From the NCBI GenBank assembly GCA_015058405.1, contig SVCL01000056.1, positions 1-64,000 on the forward strand: DNA of 64,000 bases, read 5' to 3'. This document shows, piece by piece, positions 45,246 through 53,602 of the stretch (positions are counted from its first letter, which is position 1; each line of letters begins with the position of its first letter). The notes beneath the pieces were generated by a model, which did no database searches, was not told the origin of the DNA, and saw only the letters and a program-made list of their open reading frames with translations. The DNA is from Clostridium sp. (lineage in GTDB: Bacteria > Bacillota > Clostridia > Clostridiales > Clostridiaceae). The translations under genes and the position numbers were made by a program.

Positions 45246-47270
45246 ATGAAGAGGCGGGAATATAGTGGAAATTTAATGGGAAAGTATTATTGGATACTAG
45301 TTATTAAGCTTATATTGCTTTCTTTTATATTTAAAAATAGTTATTCTACATTTCTATTATTTATAAGTATATTTTGTACATGCATTGCACTTAGTTCAGG
45401 AATTATAGCATGTTGTGGAAGGAGTATGGATGAAGGGTTACTTTATCGAAATATAGGAATCGGTTTCCTTTCTATATATGCAGTGAGTTTTGTAAGATTA
45501 ATAATGCAATGTAGTCCTCATTTATTAAGGAATGCCTCTTTTAACTATTATACTATGATTGAAAATTTTTGGCTTGAGTATATAGTTGTAATAATTGCAT
45601 TTATTGCTGAATATTTAGAAACTACTAAAAAGAAAAAATTAATTTTTACTGTGGCTTGTAATATTATTTTTTTATTTATAGCAATAGGTATATATTTATA
45701 TTATGGTGAAAATAATGTAGAAGGCATTTGGGTTGGAATTTTATTATTAATTCCTTTAATATTTCTATTATGGATATTCTTATTTTTTGATTTTATTAAT
45801 ATAGATAAGAACAAGCGAAAATTAATGTATAAGTATTTTATAAGTATAATATTGTATCAAGGTTTAACTATATTAGAAACTTTCATTGATTCAAGAATTA
45901 AAGTAATAGCAGATATTATAAGACTTTATGCTTATTATTTAATATTTGTATTAATAGCCACTAATGTGGTTAAGCAATCTTATGTTAATATGAAGGATAA
46001 GCTTATGCGAGTTCAATCAAAGCAAAAAGAATTAAATAAGTTGTTGAAAAAGAGAAATAAAAATCTTTTGGAAGTAGAACACTTTATAGAAAAAAGCGGT
46101 GAAAAGTATGAAGAAATTACAGAAAAATTAAGTGATGGAATATTAATATTTAATTTTAATCAAATTTATTATGCTAATAATGCAGTTATGAATATTTTAA
46201 AAATTAAAGATAAAGGTGATGTAGTTGGAAAGAAGTTTGAATCATGTATTGAGTGTATATATTCCAAAATTAATACTATAAAAGATTTTGAATTAATAAA
46301 GCAAAAGATAGAAGCTATAGAAAAGGGAGAAATAGAGAGCTTTAATTTTGAGTTTGCAAGTTTAGAGGGTGCACAATATGTTATATATTTCTTTAATATG
46401 AATAGTGTAACAAGGATTATATATATTAAAGATATGACTGAAGCACACAAAAATTATAAGTTTAAAAGAAAATATTCAGAATATAAAAAAAATGAGGAAT
46501 TAAAAAATAAATTTTATTCAAATATATCTCACGAATTAAGAACTCCTATAAATTTAATATACTCAGCTTTACAATTAAGTGAAATGACTATAGAGAATAG
46601 TAAATTTGAAAATTTAAATAACTATAATAAGGCCATAAAACATAATTGTTTAAGGCTAATTAGAACTATTAGTAATTTTATTGATACTAATAAAATTTCA
46701 GAAGGTTATTTAAAAGCAAATATTAAGGTACATAATATAGTTCCAGTTATTGAGAATATAACTCTTGCATGTTATAAATATATAAAAAAAATAGACTGTG
46801 ATCTTATTTTTGATTCTGTAGAAGAAGAAATTTATGTGAAATGTGATAAAGAAATGATTGAAAGAGTCGTGTTGAATATTTTATCTAATAGTGTTAAGTT
46901 TGGCAGCGATGGAGAAAAAATATTGGTAAATATATATGATAATCTTAATAATGTTGTTATTAAGATAAGAAATGATGGATGTAAAATTAACGACGATATA
47001 AAAAAGCATATTTTTGACAAGTTTACAATAATAAATAAATCTTTTGATAGAACCACAGAGGGAAGCGGATTAGGCTTATATTTAACAAAAGAACTTTTAT
47101 TATTACAAGGTGGAAGGATTGATTTAAAGTCTGATGATAAATTTGGAACCGAGTTTAGTATAACATTACCTAGATATTACCCGGATTCTTATGAAGATGA
47201 AGAATTAGAAGATGCAATGCACCCATTAGAAGAAAAGGTAGATATTGAGTTTTCAGACATATATATATAG
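45246..47270 (+). CDS. Sensor histidine kinase with multi-pass membrane domain (second of a tandem pair)
   Basis: The ATG at 45246 has AAGGAG eight bases upstream; an earlier in-frame TTG would overlap the first kinase. The protein has about 674 residues with the same order as its neighbour: multi-pass membrane region (to about 255), PAS-like domain (about 285-390, LSDGILIFNFNQIYYANNAV), HisKA FYSNISHELRTPINLIYSAL and HATPase (ILSNSVKFGSDG, GSGLGLYLTKELLLLQ). The classic second Gly box is altered to IRNDGCKIND. The pair probably arose by duplication. Confidence 0.92.
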   Translation: MKRREYSGNLMGKYYWILVIKLILLSFIFKNSYSTFLLFISIFCTCIALSSGIIACCGRSMDEGLLYRNIGIGFLSIYAVSFVRLIMQCSPHLLRNASFNYYTMIENFWLEYIVVIIAFIAEYLETTKKKKLIFTVACNIIFLFIAIGIYLYYGENNVEGIWVGILLLIPLIFLLWIFLFFDFINIDKNKRKLMYKYFISIILYQGLTILETFIDSRIKVIADIIRLYAYYLIFVLIATNVVKQSYVNMKDKLMRVQSKQKELNKLLKKRNKNLLEVEHFIEKSGEKYEEITEKLSDGILIFNFNQIYYANNAVMNILKIKDKGDVVGKKFESCIECIYSKINTIKDFELIKQKIEAIEKGEIESFNFEFASLEGAQYVIYFFNMNSVTRIIYIKDMTEAHKNYKFKRKYSEYKKNEELKNKFYSNISHELRTPINLIYSALQLSEMTIENSKFENLNNYNKAIKHNCLRLIRTISNFIDTNKISEGYLKANIKVHNIVPVIENITLACYKYIKKIDCDLIFDSVEEEIYVKCDKEMIERVVLNILSNSVKFGSDGEKILVNIYDNLNNVVIKIRNDGCKINDDIKKHIFDKFTIINKSFDRTTEGSGLGLYLTKELLLLQGGRIDLKSDDKFGTEFSITLPRYYPDSYEDEELEDAMHPLEEKVDIEFSDIYI

Positions 47271-47346
47271 AAGTTGTTTTCTTAAGGAATAGTATTATTT
47301 GTAAGACATAATATAAATATAGAGTATTATATTTTAAGAGGTGTTT

Positions 47347-47847
47347 ATGAAAAATATATTTTTAGTTGAAGGTAAGATTAAGAAAATTCCCTTGATATTA
47401 TTTTCTTTATTGCCTTTGGTTGGAGCTTTTATAGTAAGTTTAATTACAAAAGATAGTATGAACGTATATAGTGAAATTGAAAAACCATTCTTTGCACCAC
47501 CACCTATAGTATTTATAATAGTTTGGGTGATATTATATTTGCTAATGGGAATAAGTTCATATAGAATTTATATGATGAAGGATAAAAGAAAAGATACAGG
47601 AACAGCATTGTTTTTTTATATCATACAATTATTATTAAATTACTTGTGGAGTTTTTTATTTTTTTCCTTTAGGCTATATGGGTTAGCTCTAATTGAGCTT
47701 ATAATATTATTGATATTTATAATTATAACTTTCATTAAGTTTATAAAGATAGATAAAATTGCAGGATACCTACTTATTCCTTATATTCTATGGTGCACTT
47801 TCGCATTAATATTAAACTTTTTTATTTGGGATAAAAATGAAAGATAA
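47347..47847 (+). CDS. tspO: TspO/MBR family membrane protein
   Basis: This small protein of about 166 residues has five helices. The family signature is YSEIEKPFFAPPPIVFIIVW, and YLLMGISSYRIY and LNYLWSFLFFSFR follow. TspO proteins bind tetrapyrroles and cholesterol-like ligands and are linked to stress responses. I chose ATG at 47347, five bases after AAGAGGTG, over the GTG at 47341. It follows the tandem kinases by about 75 bases in the same direction. Confidence 0.9.
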   Translation: MKNIFLVEGKIKKIPLILFSLLPLVGAFIVSLITKDSMNVYSEIEKPFFAPPPIVFIIVWVILYLLMGISSYRIYMMKDKRKDTGTALFFYIIQLLLNYLWSFLFFSFRLYGLALIELIILLIFIIITFIKFIKIDKIAGYLLIPYILWCTFALILNFFIWDKNER

Positions 47848-47887
47848 TTAATTTCGTGATATAGATAAATTTTTTGTGGAGGAGATT

Positions 47888-48895
47888 ATGAAAGTAACTA
47901 TAAAGGATGTAGCTAGAGAAGCTAAAGTTGCAACGTCAACTGTGTCTAGAGTATTATCAAATAGTGATAAAATTAGTGAAGAGACAAAAGAAAGAGTAAA
48001 TAAAGCTATAAAAAAACTAAATTATGTACCTAATGCAATGGCTAGAGGATTAGCCAACAAAAAAACTAATATTTTAGCTGTAGTAGTACCTGAAGGGGCA
48101 CAAAATATTTTCGAAAATTCTTTTTTTATTCAAGCCATGAAGGGAATGAGCATATATGCAGAACATAAAAATTATTATCTGATGTATGCATTTAAAGATG
48201 ATAATTCTAGGGATGAAGAATGGATTAAAAGATTTACTGGAAGTAACCTTGTAGATGGAATATGTTTATTTAGAGTAAGAGAAGATGATAAATGCATTGA
48301 TTATTTAAAAGAAATTAGATTTCCATTTGTAGTAATAGGTAGACCGGAAGATATTGAAGATACTCTATGGGTAGATAATGATAACTTTAAAGCAATGTAT
48401 GATTTAGTTAATTTATTATTAGATAGGGGACATAAAAAGATCGCTTTTGTAGGGGCAAAAGAAGAACTAAATGTATCAATTGATAGATTAAGAGGATATA
48501 AAGAAGCATTGTTAAGTAGGGGGAAAAGAGTGCAGGATGAATTAATATATTTAGGTAAAGAGTTCAATGAGGAAACAGGAAGATTAGCAGCAGAAACTAT
48601 AAAAAATGAAAATGTAACAGCTATTGTAGCTACTGATGATATGCTTGCATTTGGTGTACAAGATAAAATGAAAGAATTAAATAAGAAAAATATTTCGATA
48701 GTAGGTTTTAATAATGTACCATTATCTGATTATAGAAATCCTAAATTAGCATCAGTAGATATTAATTCAGAAGATTTAGGATATTATGCCGCTAAGCTTT
48801 TAATTAATAAGATAGATAATAGTAGTAATGAAAAGGGATATTATATAATAAATACTAGACTTGTTGAGAGGGAGTCTTTGAAAAATTATAAATAG
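47888..48895 (+). CDS. LacI-family regulator, probably of the maltose locus
   Basis: From ATG 47888 (GGAGGA upstream) the 335-residue protein opens with the LacI helix-turn-helix TIKDVAREAKVATSTVSRVL and hinge KLNYVPNAMARGLA. A sugar-binding-protein-like core follows (DRGHKKIAFVGAKEE, TAIVATDDMLAFGVQ). It lies immediately upstream of a PTS/glucosidase operon, and two palindromic LacI-type operators sit in that operon's leader. It is therefore probably the local, MalR-like, repressor. The inducer is inferred to be maltose or a derivative. Confidence 0.9.
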   Translation: MKVTIKDVAREAKVATSTVSRVLSNSDKISEETKERVNKAIKKLNYVPNAMARGLANKKTNILAVVVPEGAQNIFENSFFIQAMKGMSIYAEHKNYYLMYAFKDDNSRDEEWIKRFTGSNLVDGICLFRVREDDKCIDYLKEIRFPFVVIGRPEDIEDTLWVDNDNFKAMYDLVNLLLDRGHKKIAFVGAKEELNVSIDRLRGYKEALLSRGKRVQDELIYLGKEFNEETGRLAAETIKNENVTAIVATDDMLAFGVQDKMKELNKKNISIVGFNNVPLSDYRNPKLASVDINSEDLGYYAAKLLINKIDNSSNEKGYYIINTRLVERESLKNYK

Positions 48896-48919
48896 AATTA
48901 AGGTATTAGGATTGTATAT

Positions 48920-48979
48920 AAGTGCCTGTGGATAGGATATAAAATTATTTTTAATTTTATATCCTATCCACAGGCACTT
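48920..48979. repeat. Perfect 28-bp inverted repeat (long hairpin)
   Basis: Arms 48920-48947 and 48952-48979 are perfectly complementary, with a four-base loop. The arms include CCTGTGGATAGG, close to a DnaA box. No T-run follows on the plus strand, but the A/T-rich top and position between lacI-type gene and operon suggest termination in either direction. Confidence 0.7.
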
Positions 48980-49027
48980 AAAATGTCTTGAACTAAAAAT
49001 GATTTTTTAAAATATATTATCTATTTA

Positions 49028-49049
49028 TTAATGCAAGCGATTGCATTAA
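49028..49049. promoter_or_regulatory. LacI/CcpA-type operator 1 (cre-like)
   Basis: A palindrome centred on CG has TTAATGCAA and TTGCATTAA arms. The core ATGCAAGCGATTGCA fits the cre consensus WTGNAANCGNWNNCW and LacI-family operators in general. It lies about 70 bases upstream of the predicted -35 box. Confidence 0.75.
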
Positions 49050-49114
49050 TCTGAGAAAAAGGAAGATAAATTAAAATAATTTATTAATTTGAAGAAATTT
49101 CAATAATAAAACTC

Positions 49115-49143
49115 TTGTAAATGATTACTTTTATGTGTTATAG
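49115..49143 (+). promoter_or_regulatory. Sigma-A-type promoter of the maltose operon
   Basis: TTGTAA (49115-49120), a 17-base spacer and TTATAG (49138-49143) give a reasonable housekeeping promoter between the two operators. Confidence 0.55.
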
Positions 49144-49189
49144 TAGATTTAACAAGAGAAAAGTATTAGTGCTATTTATTGCAAAAAGA

Positions 49190-49201
49190 GCAATCGGTTG
49201 C
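49190..49201. promoter_or_regulatory. LacI/CcpA-type operator 2, downstream of the promoter
   Basis: GCAATCGGTTGC is a CG-centred palindrome. Read on the minus strand, ATGCAACCGATTGCT fits the cre consensus. It lies about 50 bases after the -10 box and just before the ribosome site, a road-block or looping position. Its centre is 157 bases from operator 1. Confidence 0.7.
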
Positions 49202-49218
49202 ATGAAAGGGAGAGACAG

Positions 49219-50883
49219 ATGAAGAAAAATTGGTGGAAAGAATCTATAGCATATCAAATATATCCAAGAAGCTTTCAAGATACTAATAATGATGGGATAG
49301 GAGATATACAAGGGATTATATCAAAATTAGATTATTTAAAATATTTAGGGATAGATATAATTTGGATTTGTCCAATGTTTAAGTCACCTAATGATGATAA
49401 CGGATATGATATTAGTGACTATGAAGCGATTATGGAAGACTTCGGAACTATGGAAGACTTTGATGAGTTATTAAAGGAAGTTCATAGTAGAAATATGAAG
49501 TTAATCTTAGATTTAGTTGTAAATCATACAAGCGATGAACATCCTTGGTTTATAGAATCAAGATCATCAAAAAATAATGAAAAAAGAGATTGGTATATAT
49601 GGAGAGAAGGTAAGGAAGGAAAAGAACCAAACAACTGGGAAAGCATATTTAGTGAATCAGCATGGAAATATGATGAAAAAACAGAAGAATATTATTTACA
49701 TTTATTTTCAAAAAAACAACCTGATCTTAACTGGGAAAATGAAAAAGTAAGACAAGAAGTTTATAAAATGATAAATAGATGGTTAGACAAAGGGATAGAT
49801 GGTTTTAGGGTAGATGCTATAAGTCATATTAAAAAAGATTTGACTTTTGAAAATATGCCAAATCCTAATAATTTAAGATATGTTTCTTCTTTTGATAAGC
49901 ATATGAATGTAGATGGAATACATGAATTATTAGATGACCTTAATAAGAATACATTTTCTAAGTATGATATTGTAACAGTTGGTGAAGCTAATGGGGTAAA
50001 AGCAGAAGAAGCTACTAATTGGGTTGGAGAAAAAGATGGTAAATTTTCTATGTTATTTCAATTTGAACATCTTGAGCTTTGGAAAGAAGATGATACTATA
50101 GAAGGAAATAAAGTTAAAAATCTTAAAGAGGTTCTTACAAGATGGCAAAATGCGTTAGATAAGGATGGATGGAATGCTTTATTTATTGAAAATCATGATA
50201 TTCCAAGAGCTGTTTCAAGTTGGGGAAATGACGAAAAGTATTGGGCTGAAAGTTCTAAGGCATATGCATTAATGTATTTTATGCAAAAAGGTACACCATT
50301 TATATATCAAGGACAGGAAATTGGTATGACAAATGTACATTTTGATTCAATAGAAGATTACGATGATATTAAATGTGTAAATCTTTATAATAGTAAGGTT
50401 AAGAATGGAGAAAATCCAAAAGATGCTTTAAGAGTGGCAAGAAGTATATCTAGAGATAATGCTCGTACTCCAATGCAATGGAGTGATAAATTAAATGCTG
50501 GATTTACAGAAGGAAAGCCATGGATTAAGATAAATGATAATTATAAAAATATTAATGTAGAACAACAATTAAATGACGAAAATTCAGTGCTAAATTTCTA
50601 TAAAAAGTTATGCAGATTGAAGAAAGAAAGTAAAACTTTAATTTATGGAAAATATGATTTGATATTAGAGAATAATGATAGTATTTATGCATATACAAGA
50701 ACATTAAATGATGAACAGTATATAGTAATTACAAATTTATCAGACGATATAGTTAAGTATTCTTATGAAAATGTTACATTGAGCCATGAAAAGTTGATTT
50801 TAAGCAACTATAAAGTGGACATGCATACAAATATAACAGAATTAAATTTAAGACCATATGAAGCACGATTATACAAAGTTTAA
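49219..50883 (+). CDS. malL: GH13 alpha-glucosidase (oligo-1,6-glucosidase / MalL type)
   Basis: Cytosolic hydrolysis of maltose, isomaltose or a related alpha-glucoside. ATG at 49219 follows AAAGGGAGAG. The 554-residue enzyme has GH13 blocks in order: WWKESIAYQIYPRSFQDTN, DLVVNHTSDEHPWF, GFRVDAISH (nucleophile Asp), TVGEANG (acid Glu) and FIENHDIPRAVS (third Asp). The family also includes trehalose-6-phosphate hydrolase. The MapP-like gene in the operon favours free maltose as substrate here. It is the first gene of a three-gene operon. Confidence 0.9.
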   Translation: MKKNWWKESIAYQIYPRSFQDTNNDGIGDIQGIISKLDYLKYLGIDIIWICPMFKSPNDDNGYDISDYEAIMEDFGTMEDFDELLKEVHSRNMKLILDLVVNHTSDEHPWFIESRSSKNNEKRDWYIWREGKEGKEPNNWESIFSESAWKYDEKTEEYYLHLFSKKQPDLNWENEKVRQEVYKMINRWLDKGIDGFRVDAISHIKKDLTFENMPNPNNLRYVSSFDKHMNVDGIHELLDDLNKNTFSKYDIVTVGEANGVKAEEATNWVGEKDGKFSMLFQFEHLELWKEDDTIEGNKVKNLKEVLTRWQNALDKDGWNALFIENHDIPRAVSSWGNDEKYWAESSKAYALMYFMQKGTPFIYQGQEIGMTNVHFDSIEDYDDIKCVNLYNSKVKNGENPKDALRVARSISRDNARTPMQWSDKLNAGFTEGKPWIKINDNYKNINVEQQLNDENSVLNFYKKLCRLKKESKTLIYGKYDLILENNDSIYAYTRTLNDEQYIVITNLSDDIVKYSYENVTLSHEKLILSNYKVDMHTNITELNLRPYEARLYKV

Positions 50884-50916
50884 AATGTATATATAAAAAT
50901 AGGGAGGAATAAAAGT

Positions 50917-52575
50917 ATGGGAAAGAGTAATAAGAAATCAAAATTATTTTCATTTGATTTTTGGCAAAAGTTTGGTAAGGCGTTATTAGTAGTTGTAGCT
51001 GTAATGCCTGCCTCAGGTATTATGATATCTTTAGGTAAAGTTGTAGCAATGTTTTCAGATGTTGCATTTATTCAAACTGTTGGAAACGTTATGGAGCAAA
51101 TAGGTTGGGCTTTTTTAAATAACTTAAATCTATTATTTGCAGTTGCAATTGCAGGTTCTTGGGCAAAAGATAGAGCACAAGGAGCTTTTGCTGGAGCAAT
51201 AGCATTTGTACTTATTAATAAAATAACAGGTTCTGTATTTGGTGTTACATCAGATATGTTGTTGGATTCAAGTGCAGTAGTAACAACTATGTTTGGTATG
51301 GATTTAACGGTTGCGGATTATTTTATTAGTGTTTTAGGTGCGCCAGCATTAAATATGGGGGTATTTGTTGGTATTATTGCAGGTTTCTTAGGTGGTACTA
51401 TTTATAATAAGTATTATGATTATAGTAAATTACCTGATTGTTTAAGTTTTTTTAATGGTAAACGTTTTGTTCCTTTTGTAGTAATAGCAGGATCTGTAGT
51501 AACTGCACTTTTTATGACTTTAGTATGGCCTTTTGCACAATCAGGACTAAACAGCTTTGGTATGTGGCTTGCAGAATCTAAAGATAGCTCACCAGTACTT
51601 GCGCCATTTGTATATGGTACTTTAGAACGTTTATTATTACCTTTTGGTTTACATCACATGTTAACGATTCCAATGAATTATACAGAACTTGGTGGAACAT
51701 ATCAAATTTTATCAGGAAGTAATATAGGTCAAGTAGTATCTGGACAAGATCCATTATGGTTAGCATGGATTACAGATTTAGTTAACTTAAAAGGTTCAGG
51801 AGATATGACAGCATATAATAACTTATTAACTACAGTTACTCCAGCAAGATTCAAGGTGGGACAAGTTATACTATCATGTTCATCTCTATTAGCAATAGCA
51901 TTTGCAATGTATAAAAATGTTGAAGGAAATAAAAAGAGTAAGTATAAGAGTATGTTCTTCTCAGCAGCTATAGCAGGTTTCTTAACAGGTGTTACTGAAC
52001 CAGTGGAATTCTTATTCTTATTTGTATCACCAATACTTTATGTTAGTTATGCAATATTAACAGGTATAGGGTTTGCGTTAGCAGATTTATTTAACTTAAG
52101 AGTTCATGCTTTTGGTGTGATAGAATTAATTACACGTACACCGTTAATGATAAATGCAGGTATTGGAAAAGATTTAATAAACTTTGCTATTGCATGTGTA
52201 GGTATGTTTGGATTGAATTTTGGAGTATTCAATTTCTTAATTAAGAAATTTAAGATTGCAACCCCAGGACGTTTAGGTAATTATGTAGAAGCAGAAGAAG
52301 GAGAAGTAGCAGCTAAATCAGAAGTAGCAGCAGGAGATTCTCAAGTTGAAAATATAGTTAAGTTATTAGGAAATAGAGAAAATATTGAAGATATAGATGC
52401 TTGTATGACTAGACTAAGAGTTACAGTTAAAGATGTAAGTAAAGTAGCAGGGGAAGCAGAATGGAAAAAAGAAGGAGCTTTGGGATTAATATTAAAGGAT
52501 AATGGAGTACAAGCTATTTATGGGCCAAAAGCTGATGTATTAAAATCAAAAATTCAAGATTATTTAGGTGTATAA
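50917..52575 (+). CDS. PTS EIICB, glucose/maltose family
   Basis: The 552-residue transporter has an EIIC domain (residues about 10-450, with ALLVVVAVMPASGIMISLG, RLLLPFGLHHM and GVTEPVEFLFLFVSP) joined to a C-terminal EIIB domain (about 475-552) whose phospho-Cys lies in IDACMTRLRVTV. The EIIA must come from another gene. With the LacI regulator, alpha-glucosidase and MapP-like phosphatase it most resembles the MalT maltose PTS of enterococci and Listeria. It imports the sugar as a phosphate ester. Confidence 0.9.
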   Translation: MGKSNKKSKLFSFDFWQKFGKALLVVVAVMPASGIMISLGKVVAMFSDVAFIQTVGNVMEQIGWAFLNNLNLLFAVAIAGSWAKDRAQGAFAGAIAFVLINKITGSVFGVTSDMLLDSSAVVTTMFGMDLTVADYFISVLGAPALNMGVFVGIIAGFLGGTIYNKYYDYSKLPDCLSFFNGKRFVPFVVIAGSVVTALFMTLVWPFAQSGLNSFGMWLAESKDSSPVLAPFVYGTLERLLLPFGLHHMLTIPMNYTELGGTYQILSGSNIGQVVSGQDPLWLAWITDLVNLKGSGDMTAYNNLLTTVTPARFKVGQVILSCSSLLAIAFAMYKNVEGNKKSKYKSMFFSAAIAGFLTGVTEPVEFLFLFVSPILYVSYAILTGIGFALADLFNLRVHAFGVIELITRTPLMINAGIGKDLINFAIACVGMFGLNFGVFNFLIKKFKIATPGRLGNYVEAEEGEVAAKSEVAAGDSQVENIVKLLGNRENIEDIDACMTRLRVTVKDVSKVAGEAEWKKEGALGLILKDNGVQAIYGPKADVLKSKIQDYLGV

Positions 52576-52576
52576 T

Positions 52577-53359
52577 ATGAAATTATTAACTTTAAACTGC
52601 CATTCATGGCAAGAAGAAAATCAATTAGAAAAAATTAAATATTTAGCAAAGACAATATCTGAAGAAAAGTATGACGTTATTACTTTGCAAGAGGTAAGCC
52701 AAAAGCTTAGTCGTGGTGAAGGCATAACAAAAGAAAATTATTTATCAGTATTATTAGATGAATTAAATAATTTAGGTATTGAAGAATATGAATATTTTTG
52801 GGATATGTCTCATATAGGATATGATATATATGAAGAAGGATTAGCTATATTAACAAAGCACAAGATTGTAGATAAGGAAAGTTTCTTTGTAACTAAAAGC
52901 ACAGATATAAAAAATTATAAAGCTAGGAAGATATTAAAAGCTAATATATCTATTGAAAATGAAATATATACATTTTTTTCGTGTCACTTAGGTTGGTGGC
53001 ATGATGAGGAGGAATCTTTTAAGTATCAAGTAAAATCTTTGCTAGATAAGGTAGATAATGATAAGAAAACTTTTTTAATGGGTGACTTTAACAATAATGC
53101 TTTTGTAAAAGATGAGGGATATGATTATTTGTTAAGCCAAGGTATTTATGATACTTATAAACTAGCTAAAGAAAAAGATGGTGGAATAACTGTTCCAGGA
53201 AAAATTGATGGATGGAGTAGCTGTTCTGATGAAAAGAGATTAGATTTGATTTTTACTAATTCAAAAGATATAGATGTAAAAATATCAAAAGTTATTTTTA
53301 ATGGTGAAAATAAGGAAGTAGTATCTGATCACTATGGAGTAGAAGTGATTTTTGGATAA
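52577..53359 (+). CDS. mapP: MapP-like maltose 6'-phosphate phosphatase (EEP family)
   Basis: The 260-residue enzyme of the endonuclease/exonuclease/phosphatase fold opens KLLTLNCHSWQEENQ. It has ITLQEVSQ (metal Glu), FFSCHLGWWHD, TFLMGDFNNNAF and the terminal VSDHYGVEVIF catalytic Asp-His. Enterococcus faecalis MapP, from the same fold, dephosphorylates maltose 6'-phosphate made by the maltose PTS. The operon context here, one base after a maltose-type EIICB gene and with a glucosidase, fits that role. I chose ATG at 52577. Nuclease activity is the less likely alternative. Confidence 0.8.
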   Translation: MKLLTLNCHSWQEENQLEKIKYLAKTISEEKYDVITLQEVSQKLSRGEGITKENYLSVLLDELNNLGIEEYEYFWDMSHIGYDIYEEGLAILTKHKIVDKESFFVTKSTDIKNYKARKILKANISIENEIYTFFSCHLGWWHDEEESFKYQVKSLLDKVDNDKKTFLMGDFNNNAFVKDEGYDYLLSQGIYDTYKLAKEKDGGITVPGKIDGWSSCSDEKRLDLIFTNSKDIDVKISKVIFNGENKEVVSDHYGVEVIFG

Positions 53360-53435
53360 AAAAGTAGTTGAAATTTAATAAATAAAAAAATATAATAAAA
53401 CTAGTGCAGATAGTTTGTTATTATATAAATAAAAG

Positions 53436-53467
53436 AAAAAAATAGGCATGAATCATGCCTATTTTTT
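53436..53467 (+). terminator. Terminator of the maltose operon
   Basis: AGGCATG/CATGCCT core with A and T extensions (53436-53450, 53454-53467), ending in TTTTTT. Confidence 0.9.
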
Positions 53468-53602
53468 GTGGTGTATGAGAAAAAATATTTATGTTTATAT
53501 TTTGAATTTAATCTTGATTATGGAATAAAAAATGAAAAAAAGTACATAATTAAGGTAGCATAGTTACTGTAAAAAAAGGTAAGATGGAGGACTATTTATA
53601 AT

